Source of the DNA: JBBDYH01 sp040901795
GTDB lineage: Bacteria; Planctomycetota; Planctomycetia; Pirellulales; JALHPA01
Reading direction: 5' to 3'
NCBI GenBank assembly: GCA_040901795.1
Contig: JBBDYH010000173.1
Span: 1-10,564 of the forward strand
DNA length: 10,564 nt
Within the stretch, counting starts at the first letter, position 1. Each line of letters begins with the position of its first letter. Both the position numbers and the translations under genes were made by a program. The notes beneath the pieces are model-generated. The model was not told where the DNA came from. It worked only from the letters and a program-made list of their open reading frames with translations, and did no database searches. This document shows, piece by piece, positions 1-6,085 of this stretch.

Positions 1-95
1 TGGTTTCGATCAACCAATCAGCCTAACTCGGCGAGGTAGCGTTTCATCCCATTACAACTCCAACGAGGGCGCTACCTTACAGCTTTCCGAGATCG
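1..95. other. Stretch after the last gene, no gene found
   Basis: No coding sequence is supported here. A perfect 8-nt inverted repeat (AGGTAGCG at 34-41, CGCTACCT at 70-77) encloses 28 bases. There is no U-rich run after it in the direction of transcription, so I do not call a terminator. The operon may continue beyond the window or end here. Confidence 0.5.
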
Positions 96-1013
96 CTACT
101 TTTGCTTCTCTTGTAGCGTGTCCCCCAGGCTCTTGTCCTGTGAGACGGTGACCGGCTTGCCGTCGATCACGATTTCCACGTTTCGGTTATCGATGTCAAT
201 GGCCTTCACCGTTCCCTTCAGCCCCGCGACTTGAAACTCGTTGCCCACGAACAGCCTGGTAGTTTTGTTGACGTTGCGTTCATAGATCCACGCCGTCGGC
301 CGGCCGTCCACTCCGTGTCCGATATTGGTGACATATGCCAGCTTCGCCAGATCGAGCGGCGTCCCCGTCGGTTTCACTGCAGGCGGCGTGTATTCCGCAA
401 ACAGATTCCGCTCAGTAATCGCCTTCTTGTACTCGTCGTGGCTGTCGAGAGCCAGCACCTGGACCTTTTCGGTGGTCAAGGTGTCCTCGCGTTTGGTCCC
501 GGGCAGAATGATCGCTTCGACGTGCATGCTGAAATCGAGCTCGTTCCCCTTGGCCTGGGGCTTGATATCCAGCGAAGTGATCTGGTGCAAATGGTTTCCG
601 TTGTAAAAGTCGTAGAGCACCTTGGTAATCTGGTCGAGGCTTCCTCGCCCCTTCACATCATAACCCAGCGGTTCATATCCTTTGGGGTTACCCGGCAGCG
701 ATCGCATGGTGACGGTTGGCTCAGTAAGTTTTCCATTGACCAAATCGAAGAGCCAGGTCTGATACAAGCTGTCTGCTATCAGCGGATCTTTCGGCAGCGA
801 ACGCTTTTCCAACTCGCCGCGCTGCTTGATCGCCTTGGTTATGAGAATGTCTTTCGTATTCAGCTTGGAAACGTCTCGTTTCAGGTTGTTGAGCTGAGCC
901 TCGCGCGAGGAGAAAATCCCGCGGTATAGCCCAAATCCCCAATACAAGAGAATCAGGCCGACCGTCAGGCCCAGAGCCAAAGCCAGTCTTCGTTCACGTG
1001 GTTGCATCGCCAT
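96..1013 (-). CDS. GspM/PilO-like protein fused to a GspC/PilP-like domain
   Basis: The 305-residue protein begins with a short basic cytoplasmic end (MAMQPRERR) and one membrane helix (10-30, LALALGLTVGLILLYWGFGLY). A coiled coil follows (35-72), then a PilO/GspM-like ferredoxin-fold segment (about 75-175: VKGRGSLDQITKVLYDFYN, LDFSMHVEAIIL). After a linker, residues 200-300 look like the GspC homology-region/PilP beta domain: ERNLFAEYTPP (201-211), then GRPTAWIYERNVNKTTRLFV (237-256), AGLKGTVKAIDIDNRNVEIV (263-282) and a terminal DGKPVTV strand. In canonical T2SS, GspM partners GspL, and the GspC domain touches the secretin. Here both appear in one chain, as last gene of the run and directly after gspL. 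The PilO part is recognised from topology and context as well as sequence; the PilP/GspC part from the RNLF plus GxE/GTVK pattern. No separate gspC is visible. Confidence 0.8.
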   Translation of the reverse strand: MAMQPRERRLALALGLTVGLILLYWGFGLYRGIFSSREAQLNNLKRDVSKLNTKDILITKAIKQRGELEKRSLPKDPLIADSLYQTWLFDLVNGKLTEPTVTMRSLPGNPKGYEPLGYDVKGRGSLDQITKVLYDFYNGNHLHQITSLDIKPQAKGNELDFSMHVEAIILPGTKREDTLTTEKVQVLALDSHDEYKKAITERNLFAEYTPPAVKPTGTPLDLAKLAYVTNIGHGVDGRPTAWIYERNVNKTTRLFVGNEFQVAGLKGTVKAIDIDNRNVEIVIDGKPVTVSQDKSLGDTLQEKQK

Positions 1014-1018
1014 TGGGA

Positions 1019-2773
1019 TCAGCCCTCTTTTTTCTCGGTTACCGTTGCCGGAGTCGCCGAAGCTGGTGCGGGGGTTTGTTTCGACTCCGGCGGCGACGCG
1101 ACCGGCAAGGCGCCCGCAGGTGAAGGCGACGGTGCGTTCTCAGATGTGCTGGGAGTCGTGTCGACCTTTGACTCGGCGCCTTTGACCTCCGGCGCTGTCG
1201 AGGTCACCGGCTGAGAAGCCGCCTTTTCACCTTGTTGCGGCCGACTTGGCTCTTTGACCGCTTTGCCGTCTTTGGTTTTCGTTGAGCCTGGCTTGACGCC
1301 TGCTTTGCTCGCCGGCGCTTTCGCCTTCGCCGCCAGCATCTCACGGTTGAGCCGGGATTCAATCTTTTGTTTGTACCCGTAGCGTTTGACCTTGCCGTCG
1401 CTTTTTGTGTATCCGGCGCTCTCTGTATATGGAAAAACCTTTCGAATCTGATCGGGCGCCTTCGTCGGCAGTGTGGCCAGGACTTCGAGAGTCAACGTGC
1501 CGCCGCCCGTCTTTTCGGCTTCCGCCTTCAGGCCCACGATCATCGCGTCCTCGCCTTTTGGCCCCTCGGTCGAAAGTCGCTGGATTGCGTCCAGCCAAGG
1601 AATGTCCTTAGCCAGCCAGGTGTTGAGCTCCTTCGCCTCCTTTTCGACCTTGGCGTTATCTTTGACCTTCTTTTCAAGCGACGCCTTTTCCTGTTGCCGT
1701 TGCGCGATGTCGCCGTCGAGCAATTCCATCCGCCACCAGGTCCAACCGATAAAGCCCAAGAGCAGCACCGCTGCACAGGCGATGGCGATCGCCAACTCGC
1801 GTTGTCGCGTCTTGGGCGCCGGCCGCCGACGCGGTTGAAGAAAGTCGATGCTGTGGCGGTCACCTGCCACTGCGTCTGCCAACATGCCCAACAAAGGCGC
1901 AAAGCGGCTGTGATGCTCCGGCAGCCGCTGCCGCAGAGTGCCGGATAACTCAAACGCGGTGAACGGGTCGAACAGCTCAGTTGGCAAGTCGAGCTCGCTT
2001 TTGACCATCTCCGAGAGCGTCTGCTGCGAAGGCCCGTCACCGCACAGCCAGATCTTCTCGACGCGCCGGCCGTGCAGCTTATTCTGCACCGCCGCGATCG
2101 TGCGGCGAATCTCGAGGAACACCGGCCGGCAAAACTCCGGCTGGCTGGCATCGCCCGGCAGCCGCGTGGTACGCATCAGAAGCGGCGTGTCCTGGTCGAG
2201 CACCGTCAAATCGACTTCGTCTCTCAACAGGTCCACAAACATCCGCACCTGGCCGGCCGCTGCCTGATGCCGCTTGAGCAGTGCCGCGGCCGCGCACGGT
2301 CGCAGCACCAAATGCTTCAGCTCCAGCCCCGCTTGCTCGCACGTCGAGCGGATTTCGCCCAGCAGCTCCTGCGAGATGGCCGCGGCCAGCACGCTGCGGT
2401 GCTCCTGGTCTTCTCCCGGCAGAGCTATGAAGTCGAGCGGCGTGTCCTCGCTCAACTGCGTGAAGTCGCGCAGCGCTTGGAACCGCACCATGTCCGGCAG
2501 ATCTTCGTCCGGCGCGGGCGGTAACGACAGCTCCTTCAGCTCGATACTCGGTCGGCCAACGACCGCCAAGGTCTCAACTCGCCGCAGCGATTCACCCGCC
2601 AGCGCCTGGCGCAGCGCAGCGGCCACCGTGGCGGCAGGCTGGGTTTGGCCGTCCGCTACGGCAGGCAATGGCACGGCAAACGCCTTTTCCAGCACGGCGG
2701 TACTGCCGCGGCCACTGGCGATTGCCAGCCGCATTTCGTGTTCGTCCCACTCAAGGGCTAAATATTTCGGCAT
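1019..2773 (-). CDS. gspL: GspL / PilM-PilN-like assembly protein with long proline-rich tail
   Basis: GspL is the bitopic inner-membrane protein that recruits GspE and pairs with GspM. Residues 1-310 form a PilM/GspL-like actin-fold cytoplasmic domain. It opens MPKYLALEWDEHEMRLAIAS, includes VETLAVVGRPSIELKELSLP (66-85), and contains DLLRDEVDLTVLDQDTPLLM (181-200), the second beta-sheet of the fold. A single membrane helix lies at about 327-346 (LAIAIACAAVLLLGFIGWTW), followed by a charged coiled coil (355-385) and a PilN/GspL-like periplasmic domain (390-475). Residues about 481-584 are a Lys/Ala/Pro/Ser low-complexity tail that most GspL proteins lack. The start lacks an SD sequence and lies 175 nt after gspK behind hairpin repeats. 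The gspM-like gene starts five bases after the stop. A PilM-PilN fusion is an equivalent description. Confidence 0.88.
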   Translation of the reverse strand: MPKYLALEWDEHEMRLAIASGRGSTAVLEKAFAVPLPAVADGQTQPAATVAAALRQALAGESLRRVETLAVVGRPSIELKELSLPPAPDEDLPDMVRFQALRDFTQLSEDTPLDFIALPGEDQEHRSVLAAAISQELLGEIRSTCEQAGLELKHLVLRPCAAAALLKRHQAAAGQVRMFVDLLRDEVDLTVLDQDTPLLMRTTRLPGDASQPEFCRPVFLEIRRTIAAVQNKLHGRRVEKIWLCGDGPSQQTLSEMVKSELDLPTELFDPFTAFELSGTLRQRLPEHHSRFAPLLGMLADAVAGDRHSIDFLQPRRRPAPKTRQRELAIAIACAAVLLLGFIGWTWWRMELLDGDIAQRQQEKASLEKKVKDNAKVEKEAKELNTWLAKDIPWLDAIQRLSTEGPKGEDAMIVGLKAEAEKTGGGTLTLEVLATLPTKAPDQIRKVFPYTESAGYTKSDGKVKRYGYKQKIESRLNREMLAAKAKAPASKAGVKPGSTKTKDGKAVKEPSRPQQGEKAASQPVTSTAPEVKGAESKVDTTPSTSENAPSPSPAGALPVASPPESKQTPAPASATPATVTEKKEG

Positions 2774-2813
2774 AATTGCAAGGAGAAGTAATTGCGGTTG
2801 CCTTCCAACCCTT

Positions 2814-2862
2814 GTTCCCAGGCTCTGCCTGGGAACACACTGCTCGCGAGGCTCTGCCTCGC
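2814..2862 (+). repeat. 49-nt double-hairpin repeat, copy in the gspK-gspL gap
   Basis: The first hairpin is GTTCCCAGGC-TCT-GCCTGGGAAC (2814-2836), the second GCGAGGC-TCT-GCCTCGC (2846-2862). Bases 2858-2863 can instead pair with 2867-2872 (CTCGCA-TTG-TGCGAG), giving a mutually exclusive alternative to the second hairpin. The unit is the best-preserved copy in the window. Confidence 0.9.
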
Positions 2863-2888
2863 ATTGTGCGAGAATGATGCTTAAACCA

Positions 2889-2941
2889 GCAGGCAGAGCC
2901 TGCCAGAACGCTCGTTCCCAGGCGGAGCCTGGGAACGAGCG
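2889..2941 (-). repeat. Inverted copy of the double-hairpin repeat with a 15-bp stem
   Basis: On the minus strand this repeats the same two-hairpin design in opposite orientation to 2814-2862. The stems are 2889-2903 (GCAGGC-AGA-GCCTGC) and 2909-2941 (15 perfect pairs around a GGA loop). The strong stem lies 8-40 bases past the gspK stop codon. In the transcript it is not followed by a U-run, so it resembles a REP-type mRNA-stabilising or attenuating hairpin more than an intrinsic terminator. Confidence 0.88.
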
Positions 2942-2948
2942 ACATCAT

Positions 2949-4988
2949 CTACTGTGCGGCCACTCCAAGTGTCGCCAGGTCATACCCCCGGCCCAAATTC
3001 GTCAGGTCTCTCCAGAATACTACCCGCGGTAGGGCCAAACCAGTCATCGGGTCCACGTTGGCGGCATTGATGACTACTTCTACGCGGCTCGCCGGCGCTT
3101 CGGCTTCGAAATAGCCGACGATTTGCGCCCGAAACACGCGGCCGCTGGCAGTAATGAACGGTTGCAGCCGCTTCATTTCGTCTAACGTCACAATGCCTTC
3201 GCAGAGGATCCAATGCTCGTGGCGATGCGACGGCATGTTGCCCGTGGACTCAACCTCGCGCTCGCCGATAATCCTTTGGACCATCTCCGCGGTCATGCCG
3301 GGAATGCCCCGCAGCACAACTTCGGACGCCTGATTGATATTGATCCGGCCGGGAAGCATCGGAGACTTGATGACGGTTACATGATCCAGCAGCTCAGGCA
3401 GAATTGAGCTCAGCGCCGCCGGATCGCTGGGAAACGGGGACTGGAGGATTGGACCCGCGTTCTGATTGTTTTGGTTGTTCTGCCCGCTGTTGCCACTCTG
3501 GCCACCACCTCCACCACTGTCGCCACCGCCGCCACCACCACCGCCGGCGCCCCCCGCTTCGCCACGTCCTCCGCCACCCCGACCGCGATCTTGCAACAAC
3601 GCCAGGGGCATAAAACTGCTCGCAATGCCGAGCCCCACGAAATTCTGCACGCGTGGACGGATCATTCCATTGTCACCAGAGGTATCCTGCGGCTGTCCCT
3701 GCTGTCCCTGTTGTCCCGGCGGGCGAACTTGCACCTTTGCGCCCACCAGATCCAGCACGCTCGTCAATTGCGTTTGCCCGGGCTGGCTGTAGTCGAGTTT
3801 GACGGTCGTCCCTTCGCTGGCCTGTCCATCGCCGGTATATGGTCCAAACTGCCGGTAGGCGATGATAAAATCCACCCACTCTTGCTCAAACAAGTTCGAG
3901 AGATCCTCCTGGAGCTGTTGCAGGTCGCTGCCGTTCAGGTCGATCCGCGGAGTGCCGTCCGGCCGGACGTTCGCCTCGACGCTAAACAGTGTCAGATACG
4001 ACGCCCAACCGCGGTCCACCTCCGACGAGGACGCAGTCGATTCCGCCAGCGACGGGGTATTGGCTTCGTTGGCGTCGATCATGCCGTTGCGGTTGGCATC
4101 CACACCGAAGAGCAAATCGGGTGTAACACCGCGGACCAAAAGCAGCTCCTCGATCGTGTCGAGCGGGCCATTCTTACAACTGTAGCCCAGGCCCGAGTAG
4201 TAGGAGAGCTCCGCGCCGAACTCGCGCGATTCATCGTCGGTATCGATCCAATCGAGGATCGCGTCGGCCACGTCTTCGGTCATGCCGGGCAGCCCCATCA
4301 ACAGCGTCCGCCCGCCGTTGGACTGGGCGCTGTCGGCCATCAGGATCGTATTGAGATTGATCCGCGCCGATTCGTCTTCGACACCGTATCGCACGCCGGC
4401 CAGATCGCCGTAATTGATGTTCGCCGACAGGACCGAGAACCGCCCCCGCTCGCGCGCCAGCTCTCCGTCGGCCGCCAGAACCGCCTGAAAATAGCTGGGG
4501 TTATTGTACCTGCCGCCGAGCTGAAGCTGATACTCATCAGTCTCTTTCAGAAAATCCTGCAGGAACTCCGCTCCGGTCTCGGCAAGCGTCCTGGTTTGGG
4601 CTTGCTGCTGATTCACAATTGCGGCCCGAAACTCGGTCAACATCAGCTCCGCAAACGTGTACGCCGCCAGACTGAGCAGCGCGATCACGATCAGCACCAA
4701 AGGCAGCACCATGCCGCGGCATGACGCCCTTGTCCCCCGGCCCCGCCTGGGAACGCACTGCCCGCAAGGCTCTGCCTTGCTCGGCCTGTTGCCCCGGAGG
4801 GGCCATACTCTAATAGCCGGGAGCGAAACTCCCGGTCCGATATGCCTAGAACCCGCCGACCCCGAAGGGGTCAAACCGAATGGCAGTTCGACCCCTTCGG
4901 GGTCGCCCGGGAGCGCGGGTCGCAAACCGGCGGCGTTGCCGCCGGCTACTGGAGTGCAACGCCTCCGGCGTTGTGTCACGTGATTCAT
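2949..4988 (-). CDS. gspK: Pseudopilus tip protein GspK, enlarged, with repeat-derived 92-residue leader
   Basis: GspK caps the pseudopilus in complex with GspI/GspJ. The prepilin signal CRG then MVLPLVLIVIALLSLAAYTF starts at residue 93 (ATG at 4712-4710); lack of Glu at +5 is normal for GspK. Residues 1-92 come from palindromic repeats (4732-4973) and resemble no domain, yet the start at 4988 is supported by ATGA overlap and AGGAGGT. The core shows INLNTILM (211-218), a helix-hairpin-helix-like LMGLPGMTEDVADAILDWID (230-249), and GAELSYYSGL (258-267). Then come a canonical EF-hand loop DANRNGMIDANE (297-308), a Gly/Asn linker (468-510), and a second hairpin motif GRININQASEVVLRGIPGM (547-565). 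At 679 residues it is about twice the usual GspK length (around 300-350). No signs of a broken gene are seen in the core. The leader may be translated and removed with the signal, or the true start may differ. Confidence 0.9.
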   Translation of the reverse strand: MNHVTQRRRRCTPVAGGNAAGLRPALPGDPEGVELPFGLTPSGSAGSRHIGPGVSLPAIRVWPLRGNRPSKAEPCGQCVPRRGRGTRASCRGMVLPLVLIVIALLSLAAYTFAELMLTEFRAAIVNQQQAQTRTLAETGAEFLQDFLKETDEYQLQLGGRYNNPSYFQAVLAADGELARERGRFSVLSANINYGDLAGVRYGVEDESARINLNTILMADSAQSNGGRTLLMGLPGMTEDVADAILDWIDTDDESREFGAELSYYSGLGYSCKNGPLDTIEELLLVRGVTPDLLFGVDANRNGMIDANEANTPSLAESTASSSEVDRGWASYLTLFSVEANVRPDGTPRIDLNGSDLQQLQEDLSNLFEQEWVDFIIAYRQFGPYTGDGQASEGTTVKLDYSQPGQTQLTSVLDLVGAKVQVRPPGQQGQQGQPQDTSGDNGMIRPRVQNFVGLGIASSFMPLALLQDRGRGGGGRGEAGGAGGGGGGGGDSGGGGGQSGNSGQNNQNNQNAGPILQSPFPSDPAALSSILPELLDHVTVIKSPMLPGRININQASEVVLRGIPGMTAEMVQRIIGEREVESTGNMPSHRHEHWILCEGIVTLDEMKRLQPFITASGRVFRAQIVGYFEAEAPASRVEVVINAANVDPMTGLALPRVVFWRDLTNLGRGYDLATLGVAAQ
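4732..4780 (+). repeat. 49-nt double-hairpin repeat, copy inside gspK
   Basis: This unit is two adjacent hairpins and matches the unit at 2814-2862 in length (49 nt) and at 41 of 49 positions. One pair of differences is compensatory: G-C in the other copy (2848/2860) is A-T here (4766/4778), so the second stem stays fully paired. The first stem has decayed at two pairs here. Confidence 0.88.
4732..4973. repeat. Cluster of eight small palindromes inside the 5' end of gspK
   Basis: Eight stem-loops, most with 3-nt loops, lie in 242 bases. They are 4732-4754 (GTCCCCCGGC/GCCTGGGAAC, two mismatches), 4764-4780 (GCAAGGC-TCT-GCCTTGC), 4791-4803 (GCCCC-GGA-GGGGC), 4817-4835 (CCGGGAG-CGAAA-CTCCCGG), 4858-4872 (GACCCC-GAA-GGGGTC), 4889-4905 (CGACCCC-TTC-GGGGTCG), 4927-4945 (CCGGCGGC-GTT-GCCGCCGG) and 4957-4973 (CAACGCC-TCC-GGCGTTG). 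They occupy exactly the stretch between the gspK start codon and its prepilin signal while keeping the reading frame open. They look like several REP/MITE-like families nested together. Confidence 0.93.
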
Positions 4989-6085
4989 TGTCCACCTCCT
5001 CCCGACGTCGCCGACGCGCTAGAATCTGACGAATTCGACCCCGTATCCGTGCTTCCACTGTCCGACGTGGAACTGCCCCCGCTCGTCGATTGGGCGAGCT
5101 GCGCGCTGGGCAACCGGACCATCGTGCGATAGACAAGCTCCTGATCAAGGCCCGCCGCGGCGGGATCGAACAACGAGCCGCCCAACATAGTCTCATCCGC
5201 CGTTCGCGGATCGAACAGCATGATCGCCATTTCGACCGCCATTGGCAGACCGTTCATATCTTGCGAGTTCCATTCCGTAAACCATTCCAGGCCGTCGAAA
5301 TAACGAAACTCAAGGGCCATCACTTCGTCCGCCATCAACTCGCCCGTCCGCAAGAAAATGTCAATGTCGCCGTTTTCGCTGGCATAAAGTGCCTCGGCTC
5401 GGTTCATCTCGCTGCGCATCAAGCCGCTCTCGCCGGTAGGCGACAAGCCCGTTGCCGCGTTGGCCAAAAAATAGTAGACGGTCCTTACGTCGCTCGGCGC
5501 CGATGTTCCGGAGATCATCGCCGTGGTGAATTCATCGGGGCGCGGAACGCGCGCCAGGTCGATCTGCAGGTCATAGGCCGTGCCATACAGCCCAGCGACC
5601 GCCGCCGGTGGCCCGGCGGTCGATTCGTCGGCCGATTCCGTCGCAGAATCATCCGCGCCGTCGGGCCGTTGCGTCGTTCCTGTCGCGCCCGCCTCCGACG
5701 TAGTTCCCGTCGTGCCGGCTGCTTTCGTTCTTCCCTTGGCCGCGGAATCCGATCCTTCTCCGGAGGCTTGGCCCGCGCTCCCGCTACCACTCTTGCCGCC
5801 GCCGCTCTTGCCGGCGTTCTTTGCGCTTTGCATCATCGTTTGCAGCGCCTTCATCCCGGCTTCATCGGGCGGCTCGCGGCGGACCGCCGAGCGCAAATCG
5901 TCACCGATCCGGCGCAAGAGTATCCGTGCGAGCTGATCGCGCTCGGTCGCCAACCGCGTATGGTCCACTGCGCGGAGGTGCAAGAAAATCGCCACGCCAA
6001 TCGCCGACATAACGACGACCGTCAGACCAAGCGCCAGTACGACTTCCAGCAGCGTAAACCCGCCACGCACAAATCCACGTCTCAT
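4985..6085 (-). CDS. gspJ: Minor pseudopilin GspJ with low-complexity insert and tail
   Basis: GspJ joins GspI and GspK in the pseudopilus tip. The start at 6085 is chosen because it overlaps the gspI stop as ATGA, has an AGGAGG site five to six bases upstream, and gives a nine-residue leader MRRGFVRGG before FTLLEVVLALGLTVVVMSAIG (Gly -1, Phe +1, Glu +5). The product is 366 residues, well above the roughly 200 usual for GspJ. The excess is two low-complexity stretches: residues about 90-163, rich in Gly, Ser, Thr and Ala, and a Ser/Thr/Gly/Asp tail from about 332 to 366. The folded part includes DEVMALEFRYFDGLEWFTEW (253-272) and LPMAVEMAIMLFDP (280-293), typical of GspJ beta strands. The TGA overlaps the gspK ATG by ATGA. 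Confidence in family is high; the roles of the inserts are unknown. Confidence 0.93.
   Translation of the reverse strand: MRRGFVRGGFTLLEVVLALGLTVVVMSAIGVAIFLHLRAVDHTRLATERDQLARILLRRIGDDLRSAVRREPPDEAGMKALQTMMQSAKNAGKSGGGKSGSGSAGQASGEGSDSAAKGRTKAAGTTGTTSEAGATGTTQRPDGADDSATESADESTAGPPAAVAGLYGTAYDLQIDLARVPRPDEFTTAMISGTSAPSDVRTVYYFLANAATGLSPTGESGLMRSEMNRAEALYASENGDIDIFLRTGELMADEVMALEFRYFDGLEWFTEWNSQDMNGLPMAVEMAIMLFDPRTADETMLGGSLFDPAAAGLDQELVYRTMVRLPSAQLAQSTSGGSSTSDSGSTDTGSNSSDSSASATSGGGGQ
4994..5000 (-). promoter_or_regulatory. Strong Shine-Dalgarno site fixing the gspK start
   Basis: The minus strand reads AGGAGGT, then GGACA, then ATG at 4988. This strong site plus the ATGA overlap with gspJ makes 4988 the natural start of gspK, although 92 codons separate it from the prepilin signal. 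Confidence 0.88.

Noticed and set aside
18..47. Nine-residue open frame MKRYLAELG on the minus strand
   Set aside because: Too short, with only a weak possible ribosome site and no context to support it.
2909..2941. Intrinsic terminator after gspK
   Set aside because: The stem is strong, but the transcript lacks a following U-run, and the sequence belongs to a repeat family also present inside gspK.
2814..2941. CRISPR array
   Set aside because: The repeats are palindromic, alternate in orientation and have no regular unique spacers.
3471..4724. A 417-residue open frame on the plus strand
   Set aside because: It is antisense to gspK, and its composition mirrors the Gly-rich linker and acidic core of gspK. 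No recognisable motifs or initiation site.
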